DNA of 64,000 nucleotides from Peptococcus simiae (GTDB lineage: Bacteria > Bacillota > Peptococcia > Peptococcales > Peptococcaceae). Numbering within the stretch: the first letter of the stretch is position 1; every line of letters begins with the position of its first letter. The notes under the pieces were generated by a model that was given only the letters and a program-made list of their open reading frames with translations, was not told the origin of the DNA and searched no databases. Made by a program: the position numbers and the translations under genes. The DNA lies in assembly GCF_046097595.1 (NCBI RefSeq), contig NZ_JBJUVG010000004.1, forward strand, positions 62,001-126,000, in the 5' to 3' direction. Below are positions 26,250 through 34,962 of this stretch, in pieces.

Positions 26250-26951
26250 GTGTTAGGTATAGTGGTTTTGGCTGCCGGCCGCGGCAAGCGGATGGGGGCA
26301 GAAGGCAATAAATTATTTTTGCCCCTGGGCGGGCAGTCGGTTTTAAGCCTAACCCTTTGCCATATTAGGGCCGGGGCGCCGGCCTGTCCCCTGATGGTCG
26401 TTTACCGGCCTGGAGAGAAGGCTATTGTCCAGGCAGCTATTAACGAGGCGGGCCTGGCCCCTGACCGGGTCCTTTTAATTGAAGGGGGCGCCGAGCGGCA
26501 GGACTCTGTCCGCCTGGCCTTGGCGGCCCTCCCGGCGGACTGGGACCGGGTTCTCATCCATGATGGGGCCCGGCCCATCTTACGAGCCGACCTCATGGCC
26601 CGGCTGGTCCGGGGACTTGACCAGGCTGCAGCGGTCATCCCGGTCCTGCCGGTGACTGATACCGTCAAGATGGTCGATGCCGCCGGCTATGTCCTTAAAA
26701 CCGTTGACCGGGCCAGCCTTTACCGGGTCCAGACCCCTCAAGCCTTTCAAGTGGCTCCCCTGCGGGCCTACCATCAGCAAGCCCTGCAAGCGGGTCTGAC
26801 GGTAACCGATGACGCGGCCCTCATGGAGGCCTATGGGGAAGGGGTCCTTACTGTGGCCGGTGACCCCTATAATATTAAGGTCACTGTGCCGGCAGACCTC
26901 CCTCTGGCAGCACTTTATTTAAAGGAGAGCGGACTATGCGAATCGGATTAG
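26250..26951 (+). CDS. ispD: 2-C-methyl-D-erythritol 4-phosphate cytidylyltransferase
   Basis: Third step of the MEP isoprenoid pathway. 233 residues with the nucleotide-binding opening VVLAAGRGKRMG and LIHDGARP. GTG 26250 is taken as start, 5 bases after GGAGGA (26239-26244). It overlaps ispF by 16 bases, as in many Firmicutes. Confidence 0.95.
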   Translation: MLGIVVLAAGRGKRMGAEGNKLFLPLGGQSVLSLTLCHIRAGAPACPLMVVYRPGEKAIVQAAINEAGLAPDRVLLIEGGAERQDSVRLALAALPADWDRVLIHDGARPILRADLMARLVRGLDQAAAVIPVLPVTDTVKMVDAAGYVLKTVDRASLYRVQTPQAFQVAPLRAYHQQALQAGLTVTDDAALMEAYGEGVLTVAGDPYNIKVTVPADLPLAALYLKESGLCESD

Positions 26952-27415
26952 GTACAGATATTCACGCTTTTGCAGACGACCGGCCCCTTATCCTGGGGGG
27001 TGTGACCATCCCCTATGACCGGGGCCTGGCCGGCCATTCAGATGCTGATGTCCTGGCCCATGCCCTGACGGACGCCCTTCTGGGGGCGGCCGGTCTGGGT
27101 GATATCGGCCGCCACTTTCCGGATACCGACCCGGCCTATAAGGGGGCCGATAGCCTGGTCCTCTTAAAGGAGGCCTACCGGCTGGTCCGGCAGGCCGGTT
27201 ACCGGCTTGGCAATGCCGACTGTGTCATTATGGCCCAGGCCCCCAAGCTGGCCCCCTATATTGACCAGATGAGCCGGCAGCTGGCTGGAGCCCTTGATGA
27301 AAGGCCCGGCCAGGTGCATATCAAGGCCACCACAACGGAGAAGCTGGGTTTTGTCGGTCGCCAAGAAGGCATTGCCGCCCAGGCGGTGGTCCTGTTGACG
27401 GTGGATAGTGAGTGA
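26936..27415 (+). CDS. ispF: 2-C-methyl-D-erythritol 2,4-cyclodiphosphate synthase
   Basis: Fifth step of the MEP pathway. 159 residues; metal ligands in GTDIHAF and GHSDADVLAH, and IKATTTEKLGFVGR near the end. AAAGGAG precedes ATG 26936. The length is normal. Confidence 0.97.
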   Translation: MRIGLGTDIHAFADDRPLILGGVTIPYDRGLAGHSDADVLAHALTDALLGAAGLGDIGRHFPDTDPAYKGADSLVLLKEAYRLVRQAGYRLGNADCVIMAQAPKLAPYIDQMSRQLAGALDERPGQVHIKATTTEKLGFVGRQEGIAAQAVVLLTVDSE

Positions 27416-27419
27416 TTTG

Positions 27420-27812
27420 ATGACAGAAAAAGAAGCCTTTAATTTATCCGCCCTTACCCTGGCCTGGGTCGGGGATGCAGTTTATGAGTTGCACCTGCGC
27501 ACAGCCCTTTTGGCAGAGAGCCACAAGGCCTCTACCCTGAGCCGCTTGTGTGTGGGTTTTGTTAACCATGGGGCCCAGTCCAGGGTACTTTCAGCCCTTG
27601 AGCCCCTCCTTACCGAGAAGGAGGCCCAGGTCTTGCGGCGGGGTCGCAATGCCAACGGGTCTGTTCCCCGGGGTGGTAACCCCGGCGATTACCGGCGGGC
27701 CACCGGCCTGGAGGCCCTGGTGGGCTACCTCTACCTAAGTGGCGAGGCCGACCGGTTGCAAGAGCTCTTTTTGATCGTAGACAAGGAGTGCGGAATTGAG
27801 TCGAGCAGATAA
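27420..27812 (+). CDS. mrnC: Mini-ribonuclease III
   Basis: Dimeric RNase III-like enzyme without the RNA-binding domain, which matures 23S rRNA ends. About 130 residues with LTLAWVGDAVYELHLR and ATGLEALVGYLYL. The start is GTG 27408 or ATG 27420; neither has a strong ribosome site and both overlap or adjoin the end of ispF. It sits in its usual region, but gltX, cysE and cysS of the Bacillus order are absent. Confidence 0.92.
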   Translation: MTEKEAFNLSALTLAWVGDAVYELHLRTALLAESHKASTLSRLCVGFVNHGAQSRVLSALEPLLTEKEAQVLRRGRNANGSVPRGGNPGDYRRATGLEALVGYLYLSGEADRLQELFLIVDKECGIESSR

Positions 27813-28626
27813 TATTTTTATAGACAACTGTCGGGAAATTTTGACCAAGGGCGTGTGGGACAAGGACTACCCTGTCCGGCCCCGGTGGGCAGATGGGACC
27901 CCGGCCCATACCATCAAGGCCTTCGGACTCGTGAACCGCTACAATTTGGCGGAAGAATTCCCGGTCTTAACCCTACGCCGGACTTATTATAAAAATGCCG
28001 TTGACGAGCTCTTATGGATTTGGCAAAAGAAATCCAACCGGGTGGCTGATTTGAAAAGCCGGATTTGGGATGCTTGGGAGCGGCCAGATGGGACTATCGG
28101 CAAGGCCTACGGCTACCAGCTGGGCGTGGTCCACCATTACCCGGAAGGGGACTTTGACCAGGTGGATAAACTGCTCTATGACCTGGTTCATACCCCCCAT
28201 AGCCGGCGGCTCATGACCAATATGTACAACCATGCCGATCTCCACGACATGGCCCTCTACCCCTGTGCCTACTCCATGACCTTTAATGTAACAGGTAACA
28301 AGCTCAACGCCATTTTGAACCAGCGGAGCCAGGACATGCTGACGGCCAACAATTGGAATGTGGTCCAGTATGCCGTCCTGGTTCATATGCTGGCCCAGGT
28401 GACCGGCCTTGAGGTGGGGGAATTTGTTCATGTCATTGCCGATGCCCATATTTATGACCGGCATGTGGATATGGTTCGCGAGTTACTTGACCGGGAGCCC
28501 CGGCCGGCGCCGGTTCTCCGGCTCAACCCGGCAGTGACCGATTTTTACGATTTTACAGTGGATGATGTGGCCCTAGAGGGCTATGCGCCCCATGAATTTA
28601 ACCATAAAATTCCGGTAGCAGAGTAG
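27796..28626 (+). CDS. thyA: Thymidylate synthase ThyA
   Basis: Makes dTMP from dUMP with methylene-tetrahydrofolate. 276 residues. The catalytic Cys is in LYPCAYSMTF and dUMP contacts are in LNQRSQDM. Start TTG 27796, with AAGGAG at 27783-27788, overlapping mrnC by 17 bases. It shares an operon with folA, which regenerates tetrahydrofolate. Confidence 0.95.
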   Translation: MSRADNIFIDNCREILTKGVWDKDYPVRPRWADGTPAHTIKAFGLVNRYNLAEEFPVLTLRRTYYKNAVDELLWIWQKKSNRVADLKSRIWDAWERPDGTIGKAYGYQLGVVHHYPEGDFDQVDKLLYDLVHTPHSRRLMTNMYNHADLHDMALYPCAYSMTFNVTGNKLNAILNQRSQDMLTANNWNVVQYAVLVHMLAQVTGLEVGEFVHVIADAHIYDRHVDMVRELLDREPRPAPVLRLNPAVTDFYDFTVDDVALEGYAPHEFNHKIPVAE

Positions 28627-28634
28627 GTGATCAT

Positions 28635-29123
28635 ATGGAATTTATCGTAGCTGTTGACCGAGGCTGGGGTATTGGCCAAAAGGGGCAAATGCTCTTTCAT
28701 GTACCGGCAGACCTGGCCTTTTTTAAGGAAACGACCATGGGTGGGGCCCTGCTTATGGGCCGGAAAACCTTTGAGAGCCTGCCCGGGGTTTTGCCCGGCC
28801 GGCTGAACCTGGTCCTGACCCGGCAAGCGGGGTACGACGCCGGCGAGGCCCAGGTGGTCCATTCGGTAGAAGAGGCCCTGGCTGCTGCCGGTGACCGACG
28901 CTTATTTTTAATTGGCGGAGGCGACCTCTACCGGGCCCTCCTGGACCAATGTGAGGCCGGGTATGTAACCCGGATTGATGCAGAAGCCCCGGCGGATACT
29001 TATTTTCCGGATATGGGGGCAGAGGCCGGCTGGCTGCCGCCGGAAGTTATTCGAGAAGGGACCGATAACGGCTATGCCTTCCGGATTGAACGCTACCGGC
29101 GGGACCAGGCGGCACAAGAATAG
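28635..29123 (+). CDS. folA: Dihydrofolate reductase
   Basis: Reduces dihydrofolate with NADPH. 162 residues starting MEFIVAVDRGWGIGQKGQ; conserved HVPADLAFFKETTMG, LLMGRKTFESLP and LFLIGGGDLY. It begins 8 bases after thyA. The pair is inserted between mrnC and rlmB. Confidence 0.95.
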   Translation: MEFIVAVDRGWGIGQKGQMLFHVPADLAFFKETTMGGALLMGRKTFESLPGVLPGRLNLVLTRQAGYDAGEAQVVHSVEEALAAAGDRRLFLIGGGDLYRALLDQCEAGYVTRIDAEAPADTYFPDMGAEAGWLPPEVIREGTDNGYAFRIERYRRDQAAQE

Positions 29124-29137
29124 AGGAGGCAGTTACC

Positions 29138-29872
29138 ATAGCTGATTTATACGGAAGAAACGCTGTACGGGAAGCCCTGAAAAGTGAGGCCGACCTCCAG
29201 CATATTAGCTTAGCAAAAGGGGCTAGACATGGTGTCATTGAGGACATTAGACGGCTGGCCAAAACGGCCGGCGTACCGGTGCGGGAAGTTGACCGCCGGG
29301 TCCTGGACCGGCGGTTTCCGGGTAAAAACCACCAAGGGGTGGCAGCCACCCTGGCGGAATTGGCCTATGTTGAATGGGAAGACATCGTTCGCCGGGCCAA
29401 GGCCAAGGGGGAGGCCCCGCTCATCCTGCTCCTGGATGATATTGAAGACCCCCAAAACTTGGGGGCCATAATGCGGTCGGTAGATGCCTTTGGTGCCCAC
29501 GGCATTATTATCCCTAAAAGACGGGCAGCCGGTTTAACAGAAGGGACCATGAAGGCAGCCTGCGGGGCCGGTGAACACGTTCCGGTGGCCCGGGTGGCCA
29601 ACCTGGTCAATACCCTGAAGGCCCTGAAAAAAGAAGGCTTTTGGGTCTGCGGCAGCGCTGCCGATGGGACGGATATGTATGACACCGACCTGACCGGGCC
29701 CCTGGTCCTGGTTATCGGCAACGAAGGTAAGGGGATGGGCCGGTTGGTCACGGAGACCTGTGACTTTATCGCCAGCATTCCCATTGGCGGCCAGGTAGGC
29801 TCCTTGAATGCCTCGGTGGCCTGCGGCATCCTGTTGGCTGAAATCAGCCGGCAGCGGAGGCTCAAGAGGTGA
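29138..29872 (+). CDS. rlmB: 23S rRNA 2'-O-methyltransferase (RlmB/TrmH family), apparent AUA start
   Basis: SPOUT methyltransferase for rRNA ribose. From 29138 the product is 244 residues: L30e-like N-terminal domain beginning ADLYGRNAVREALKSEA, then the SPOUT domain with LDDIEDPQNLGAIMR, VIGNEGKGMGRL and SLNASVACGI. The only start that gives the whole N-terminal domain is ATA 29138, 8 bases after GAGGAGG (29123-29129). The frame is open back to TGA 29087 with no ATG, GTG or TTG. The next GTG, 29279, would delete the first 47 residues. It shares GTGA with rae1. Confidence 0.88.
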   Translation: MADLYGRNAVREALKSEADLQHISLAKGARHGVIEDIRRLAKTAGVPVREVDRRVLDRRFPGKNHQGVAATLAELAYVEWEDIVRRAKAKGEAPLILLLDDIEDPQNLGAIMRSVDAFGAHGIIIPKRRAAGLTEGTMKAACGAGEHVPVARVANLVNTLKALKKEGFWVCGSAADGTDMYDTDLTGPLVLVIGNEGKGMGRLVTETCDFIASIPIGGQVGSLNASVACGILLAEISRQRRLKR

Positions 29873-30387
29873 CCACCTGGCTGATTGTCGATGGCTATAA
29901 TATGATCGGCCAGTGGCCGGCCCTGAGCGGGGATGGGTCCCGGAGTCTGGAAGAGGCCCGGGACGACCTGAACGCCCGCCTGGATGAATACGGGGCCTTG
30001 AGCGGCTGGCGGGTCCTGGTGGTCTATGATGGTTACCGGGTCAAGGGCAATGCCGGCACCACCCGCCGCTTTCCCTACCTGGAAATCATCTACACCCCTG
30101 AAGGGGTCACCGCTGATATGGCTATCGAACGGCTGGCAGCCCAACTGCCCAAGCGGAGTCACTTTTATGTTGCCTCCGGGGACCGGTTAATCCAGGAAAC
30201 GGTCCTCTCGCTAGGAGGCCTCCGCATGACCGGAACCGAACTCAGACAAGCTATTGCCGATGCGCGGGTCAAGGCGCACCGGCTGATACATAAAGAAGTG
30301 CCGCGATCAACCCTTGACGGCCGGATTGACCCTGAGGTGCGTAGTCAGTTAGAAAAATTAATTAAGGAAGACGACAGACCGTCGTGA
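29869..30387 (+). CDS. rae1: NYN-domain ribonuclease Rae1 (YacP)
   Basis: Ribosome-associated endoribonuclease of Firmicutes, known to cut mRNA in the A site. 172 residues starting MTTWLIVDGYNMIGQWPAL; acidic residues of the PIN-like NYN fold are in IVDGYNMI, VVYDGYRV and SGDRLIQE. GTG 29869 overlaps the rlmB stop. It is the last gene of the usual block. Confidence 0.92.
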   Translation: MTTWLIVDGYNMIGQWPALSGDGSRSLEEARDDLNARLDEYGALSGWRVLVVYDGYRVKGNAGTTRRFPYLEIIYTPEGVTADMAIERLAAQLPKRSHFYVASGDRLIQETVLSLGGLRMTGTELRQAIADARVKAHRLIHKEVPRSTLDGRIDPEVRSQLEKLIKEDDRPS

Positions 30388-30400
30388 GAGGAGACCGGGT

Positions 30401-31642
30401 ATGCATTACACCGATATTCTTGACGTGGATAAGAAAAACGTGCAGAAGGCACGCAAGTACAGCTTGTCCATTATGGATGAAGAGATGAGCGTTGAAGAAG
30501 TGATCCGCGCCCTACATGAAAAAAATATCAGCGTAGAGCCCGAAGAATACTTCTATGCCCTACAGGTAATCAGTGAAAACACTGACAATGAAGAAACCCT
30601 TATTAATGCATTTCCGGGGATGTTCAAAGCCTTTGAGGCTCACTTAAAACCAGAACCGCCAAGAAAATTTTCCAAGGACCACCCCCTACGCCTATACCGG
30701 CAGGAAAACGAAGCCATGTATGATTACTTTGATGATGGCGTTCACATGCTCCGCTATGAATTTGACCAGGCGGCCTGGATCCGCTATGCCAAAGAGGCCC
30801 AGGTCTATAAAACCCACCTGGCCCGCAAGCAAAACCAGCTCTACCCCCGGCTGGGGGATAAGGGGATTACCGGCCCCTTGCGGATTTTATGGTCCTATGA
30901 TGATGATGTTAAAAATGCTCTGACCGAGTTTGAAAAGGCCGCCTTAGACGGGAATGAGAAGGCGATCCAATCAGCCTTTTATACCGTTTATGACGTGACC
31001 GCCTTTTTGATGCGAATTGAAGAAAAACTTCTGTATCCGGCAGCCTTCAAGCTTTTAACCCTAAATGAATTTATCAAGATGGAAGTCGGCGATGACGAGA
31101 TCGGCTATGCCTTTATTGAACCACCGGCCCACAGCCAGAAAGAGCGACAAATGATGCGGGGGCTGGAAATCCTCATGCTCCACCATGACGGGAGCGACCT
31201 GTCCGGCGACACGATTTTGAACCTGTCCACCGGGCGGATGAGCCTCAGACAGCTCAACCTCATGCTGGGCCACCTGCCCTTTGACCTGACCTTTATCGAT
31301 GAAAATGACCTGGTCCGCTTCTATAATTCCCGGGCCGACCGGCTTTTTCCCCGGTCAGCGGGGGTCATCGGCCGGGATGTAAAAAATTGCCATCCCCGGG
31401 AGAGCCTGGCCAAGGTGGAAGCCCTGATTGAAGATTTGCGGACAGGCCAGCGGGCCTACGCAGACTTTTGGTACCCCAGAGGGGAAGAGATGATCTTAGT
31501 CCGTTACATTGCCGTCCGGGATAGCTCGGATGTTTTCCGGGGCATCCTGGAAATGGCCATGGACCTGGCCCCCTTCCAAAAAATCGAAGGCGTCCACCGC
31601 CTGGCGGATGAATACGGGCAACGAAAAAAAGCCGGAGAGTGA
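30401..31642 (+). CDS. DUF438 protein with hemerythrin-like and PAS domains
   Basis: 413 residues, cytoplasmic. N-terminal DUF438 (1-75), then a hemerythrin-like four-helix region from HPLRLYRQENEAMYDYF to about 230, and a C-terminal PAS-like domain (FIDENDLVRFYNSRADRLF). Several expected iron ligands are altered (YDDDVK where His-Asp-Glu is usual), so iron binding is doubtful. ATG 30401 follows GAGGAGA. It lies 13 bases after rae1, so may be cotranscribed. It may sense redox or ligand; its role is unknown. Confidence 0.82.
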   Translation: MHYTDILDVDKKNVQKARKYSLSIMDEEMSVEEVIRALHEKNISVEPEEYFYALQVISENTDNEETLINAFPGMFKAFEAHLKPEPPRKFSKDHPLRLYRQENEAMYDYFDDGVHMLRYEFDQAAWIRYAKEAQVYKTHLARKQNQLYPRLGDKGITGPLRILWSYDDDVKNALTEFEKAALDGNEKAIQSAFYTVYDVTAFLMRIEEKLLYPAAFKLLTLNEFIKMEVGDDEIGYAFIEPPAHSQKERQMMRGLEILMLHHDGSDLSGDTILNLSTGRMSLRQLNLMLGHLPFDLTFIDENDLVRFYNSRADRLFPRSAGVIGRDVKNCHPRESLAKVEALIEDLRTGQRAYADFWYPRGEEMILVRYIAVRDSSDVFRGILEMAMDLAPFQKIEGVHRLADEYGQRKKAGE

Positions 31643-31657
31643 TTCTCCGGCCCTTTC
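31624..31657 (+). terminator. Terminator ending the radA-rae1 block
   Basis: GCCGGAGA (31631-31638) and TCTCCGGC (31644-31651), loop GTGAT containing the DUF438 gene stop, A-run before and CCTTTCT after. The T-tract is weak. Confidence 0.55.
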
Positions 31658-31685
31658 TAGCATAGGGTAAAATAAGAGGGGTTGC

Positions 31686-32033
31686 TTAGCTGTCAGCCTC
31701 GCCATCTTCACCAATTAAGGGCACGAAGGCCGGCACCGGTGTCCAGACCGGCCGCATGGCAATGAGGGCCAGGGACCGGGCCTTTTCTAAAATAGGGGCA
31801 ATGGCCTCTTCAGGGCCCTCAATGACCAGGTAGTCATTGGCCTGGCCGACACTGGCCATCCATTCGTTGATTTCCGTGACGGTTTCTTCGGATAGGGGGC
31901 CCTTGTCCACCTGCTTCCAGGGCATCCGGAGGGTAACCGGCAGCTTGAGCAGACGGTCACCTCCCATCGTTGCTAAAGAGTTATAATGTAAGTCATCTAA
32001 CCGTGTATTGGTTAATAAAAGTGCTTGTGTCAT
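31686..32033 (-). CDS. Small protein with Csx20-like pattern
   Basis: 115 residues. The layout (LLLTNTRLDD..., LKLPVTLRMPW, EINEWM, NDYLVIEGPEEA, ALIAMRPVWT) resembles the CRISPR-associated protein Csx20: hydrophobic strand, LP..L...W, helix, DYVLIQG strand, LGLIP...T. The GDFGA loop of Csx20 reads GPEEA here. This is pattern matching from memory, so a shared Rossmann-like fold is more certain than function. ATG at 32033 follows AAAGGAG. It stands alone, divergent from the Rrf2 gene, 20 kb from the array. Confidence 0.6.
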   Translation of the reverse strand: MTQALLLTNTRLDDLHYNSLATMGGDRLLKLPVTLRMPWKQVDKGPLSEETVTEINEWMASVGQANDYLVIEGPEEAIAPILEKARSLALIAMRPVWTPVPAFVPLIGEDGEADS

Positions 32034-32120
32034 TTACTGCCGCTCCTTTCTACCCCCATCATACAGGGGGGCAGGCCGGCTTGCAAGTATTCCAATCAAC
32101 CATTAAGACAGGAGGCGCCT

Positions 32121-32594
32121 ATGAAAATATCCACCAAAGGCCGGTACGGACTACGGGTCCTCATTGATTTAGCCGAACATTCATCTGAAGACCAGCGCGA
32201 AACCCTAAGGGCTATCTCCGACCGGCAGAAAATCACGATTAAATATTTAGAGCAAATTATGGTTCCCCTCCTGCAAGATGGCTACATCAAGAGCTTTCGT
32301 GGCCACTCAGGCGGCTATGTTCTGAGCCGGCGGCCGGCAGACATCCGGATCGGTGATGTGGTCCGGACCATGGAAGGGTCCCTGGCCCCGGTGGCCTGTC
32401 TGGAATCAGATGCCGACCACTGCCCCATGGCCGCTGACTGTCCCACCCTGGCCCTGTGGCAGGGCCTGGAGGCCATTATCGAGGCCTATCTGGATCAAAT
32501 TTCTCTGGCGGATCTTATCAATGATACGGTAGAAGACTTTGTCCTGATCCGTCGTGCAGACTACCTAAAGGAAGGGAGTGCCCATGAGTCCTAG
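32121..32594 (+). CDS. Rrf2 family regulator with a three-Cys cluster
   Basis: 157 residues. Winged helix at the N-terminus (MKISTKGRYGLRVLIDLAEH), then HSGGYVLSRRPADIRIGDVV. The segment CLESDADHCPMAADC has three Cys in about the spacing of IscR-type Rrf2 proteins, which hold an iron-sulfur cluster; the CymR type lacks it. ATG 32121 has GGAGG just before. It overlaps the CNNM gene by 11 bases. No isc or suf genes are nearby, so the target is unknown. Confidence 0.88.
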   Translation: MKISTKGRYGLRVLIDLAEHSSEDQRETLRAISDRQKITIKYLEQIMVPLLQDGYIKSFRGHSGGYVLSRRPADIRIGDVVRTMEGSLAPVACLESDADHCPMAADCPTLALWQGLEAIIEAYLDQISLADLINDTVEDFVLIRRADYLKEGSAHES

Positions 32595-33861
32595 TGGATA
32601 TATCTTAGCCATCGTAATCCTTTTGTGCGGATCGGCCTTCTTTTCTGCTTCAGAAACGGCCTTCACCTCTTTGAATATCATTCGGATGAAAAAAATGGCC
32701 GCCGATGGGAACAAGAAGGCGGAAAGGGTCTTGGCCATGGCCGAGAACTATGAGCGCTTATTGAGCTCCATTTTGATTGGAAACAATATTGTTAACATCA
32801 CCTGTGCCTCCCTGGCCACGGTCTTGTTCGTGGACCTGATGGGGGCCCGGGGGGTAACCATTTCCACTATTGTCATTACCATTGCCACCCTGACCTTTGG
32901 TGAGATTACCCCTAAAACCATTGCAAAGGAGCGGGCAGAGGCCATCAGCCTAGCCTTCAGCGGCCCCCTGCACGCCATTATGGTGATTTTTAAACCCCTG
33001 ACGGCTATTTTCGGTCTCTTGCAAACCGGTCTGGGCCGGTTTTTTGGCGGCGATGATGATGCCGGCATTACCGAAGATGAGCTAATGACCATTGTCGATG
33101 AGGCGGAAGAATTCGGCAATATTGAAGCCGACGAACGGGAACTCATCCGGAGCGCCATGCAATTCGATGACCGGATTGTCGGGGATATTTATACCCCCCG
33201 GGTCCACGTCGTTGCCGTTGATGAAACTGCAGAGATTGAAGAAGTCATCGACCTCTTTAAGAGCAGCGGCTATTCCCGCCTGCCGGTCTACCGGGAAACC
33301 ATCGATAATATTATCGGGGTTATCCACGTGAAAGACTTTTACGGGATGCTCCTACAGCAGAAGCAGGTCCCCCTTCAGGAATTGGCCAAGCCGGTGGGCT
33401 TTATTATGGAAAACAGAGACCTGGCCCGGCTGATGACCGCCCTGCAGCAGGATAAGTCCCACATGGTTGTCGTGACCGATGAGTACGGGGGCACCGTCGG
33501 CATTGTCACCATGGAAGACCTCATCGAAGAATTGGTTGGGGACATCTGGGATGAGTACGATAAAGTAGAAGCCCACCTGCATAAGGTGGCCCCGGGCAAC
33601 TACCTGGTCAGTGGCCAGGCGGAAGTGGATGACATCCTGCCCCGCTTTAATGTCAAAACAGATGACATTGAGGCCAATACCGTCGGCGGTTGGCTGACTG
33701 ATATCCTGGGCCGGATTCCCCGCAAGGGAGATGAGCTGACCCTCCAGGACTTTAGCGTCCGGGTCGAAAAGGCCAACCCCAGGTTTGTCGAGGAACTGCG
33801 CTTTACCCTTCGGACGCCGGGGGCAGACAAGTCCCCGGGCCTGCAGGATGAGGAGGCTTAA
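32584..33861 (+). CDS. CNNM/CorC family membrane protein with CBS domains
   Basis: Hemolysin-C type protein, probably a Mg efflux or transport regulator. 425 residues: DUF21 membrane domain (1-140) with the FFSASETAFTSLN motif, a CBS pair (IYTPRVHVVAVDE... to TMEDLIEELVGDIWDE), and a C-terminal CorC/HlyC domain. ATG 32584 follows AAGGGAG. Translation is coupled to the Rrf2 gene upstream. Confidence 0.92.
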   Translation: MSPSGYILAIVILLCGSAFFSASETAFTSLNIIRMKKMAADGNKKAERVLAMAENYERLLSSILIGNNIVNITCASLATVLFVDLMGARGVTISTIVITIATLTFGEITPKTIAKERAEAISLAFSGPLHAIMVIFKPLTAIFGLLQTGLGRFFGGDDDAGITEDELMTIVDEAEEFGNIEADERELIRSAMQFDDRIVGDIYTPRVHVVAVDETAEIEEVIDLFKSSGYSRLPVYRETIDNIIGVIHVKDFYGMLLQQKQVPLQELAKPVGFIMENRDLARLMTALQQDKSHMVVVTDEYGGTVGIVTMEDLIEELVGDIWDEYDKVEAHLHKVAPGNYLVSGQAEVDDILPRFNVKTDDIEANTVGGWLTDILGRIPRKGDELTLQDFSVRVEKANPRFVEELRFTLRTPGADKSPGLQDEEA

Positions 33862-33863
33862 AG

Positions 33864-34265
33864 ATGGCTTTTCCAACAATCGATGAAGTCCAGGAGATGC
33901 TGGAGGCGGCCTGCGAGGAAATCCCTGAGGCCTTTTATGACGAGCTGAACTTGGGCATTCATTTAGAGTCGGAGGCCCTGCTCCATCCCGAAGGGCATGG
34001 GGACCTCTATATCCTGGGTCAATACTCTGTCGACCTGATTGGCTGCCAGATCAGTATTTTTTACGGGTCCTTTAAGGCGGTCTTTGCAGATGCCGACCGG
34101 GATGCGGTGAGCCGGCAGGTCAAGGAGACCCTCCTGCATGAATTTCGCCACCACATGGAACGCCGGGCCGGTGAACGGGGGCTGGAAATTGAAGATGAAG
34201 AGGAATTGGCGAGCTACCACCATGAGTATGCTCTGCGGGTAGGAGGAAAAGATGCGTCTGGATAA
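33864..34265 (+). CDS. Small zincin-like metallopeptidase family protein
   Basis: 133 residues with HEFRHHMERR, an HExxH zinc motif at about residue 92. This small family is often annotated as metallopeptidase, with activity unproven. ATG 33864 has AGGAGG at 33851-33856 and lies 2 bases after the CNNM stop; its end overlaps the pseudouridine synthase by 14 bases. Confidence 0.8.
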   Translation: MAFPTIDEVQEMLEAACEEIPEAFYDELNLGIHLESEALLHPEGHGDLYILGQYSVDLIGCQISIFYGSFKAVFADADRDAVSRQVKETLLHEFRHHMERRAGERGLEIEDEEELASYHHEYALRVGGKDASG

Positions 34266-34962
34266 ATTTTTACATGACATGGGCCTAGGGTCTCGGAAAG
34301 AACTGGGCCAAGCCATTCGGCGGGGCCGGGTCACTGTTGACGGCCAGACGGTTGACCGGCGGGATTTTCAAGTTGGCGCAGAGGCCCTGGTGACCTTTGA
34401 TGGGGTCCCCCTCAGCTACCAGGATGCCCAATACCTGATGCTCCATAAGCCGGCCGGGGTGGTCACTGCAATGAAAGATGGCCGGGACCAGACGGTTATG
34501 GACCTTTTGTTTGACCAGTCGAAAAACCTGCGGCCCGTTGGCCGTCTGGATAAGAATACCACCGGCCTTTTGCTCCTCACTACAGATGGCCAGCTGGCCC
34601 ACCGGCTGTCTTCGCCCAAGTATGACATCCCCAAGACCTATTGGTTTACCTATAGCGGGGACTTCCCCCTGGATGCTGTGGACCAGGTGGCCCGAGGCCT
34701 TGACCTGTCCGATGGGCCGACCCGGCCGGCCAAGTTAGACCTGACCGGCCCCGGCCAAGCCCAACTGACCCTTTCCGAAGGCCGAACCCACCAGGTCAAG
34801 CGGATGTGCCATGCCCTGGGCGGCGAGGTCCTGACCCTTCACCGGGTCCAACTGGGCCCCCTGTGGCTGGACGACTTGCCTGAAGGCCAGTGGCGGAGCC
34901 TCAGCCCGGAAGAAATCGCTGCCCTCTATGCTGCTTGCGGTTTAAACAAGGAGGCACCATGA
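34252..34962 (+). CDS. RsuA-type 16S rRNA pseudouridine synthase
   Basis: 236 residues: S4 RNA-binding domain (MRLDKFLHDMGLGSRKELGQ), then the catalytic domain with GRLDKNTTGLLLLTTDG (catalytic Asp) and EGRTHQVKRMCHALG. RsuA or RluF-like; the exact rRNA site is not decidable. It shares ATGA with the next gene. Confidence 0.93.
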   Translation: MRLDKFLHDMGLGSRKELGQAIRRGRVTVDGQTVDRRDFQVGAEALVTFDGVPLSYQDAQYLMLHKPAGVVTAMKDGRDQTVMDLLFDQSKNLRPVGRLDKNTTGLLLLTTDGQLAHRLSSPKYDIPKTYWFTYSGDFPLDAVDQVARGLDLSDGPTRPAKLDLTGPGQAQLTLSEGRTHQVKRMCHALGGEVLTLHRVQLGPLWLDDLPEGQWRSLSPEEIAALYAACGLNKEAP

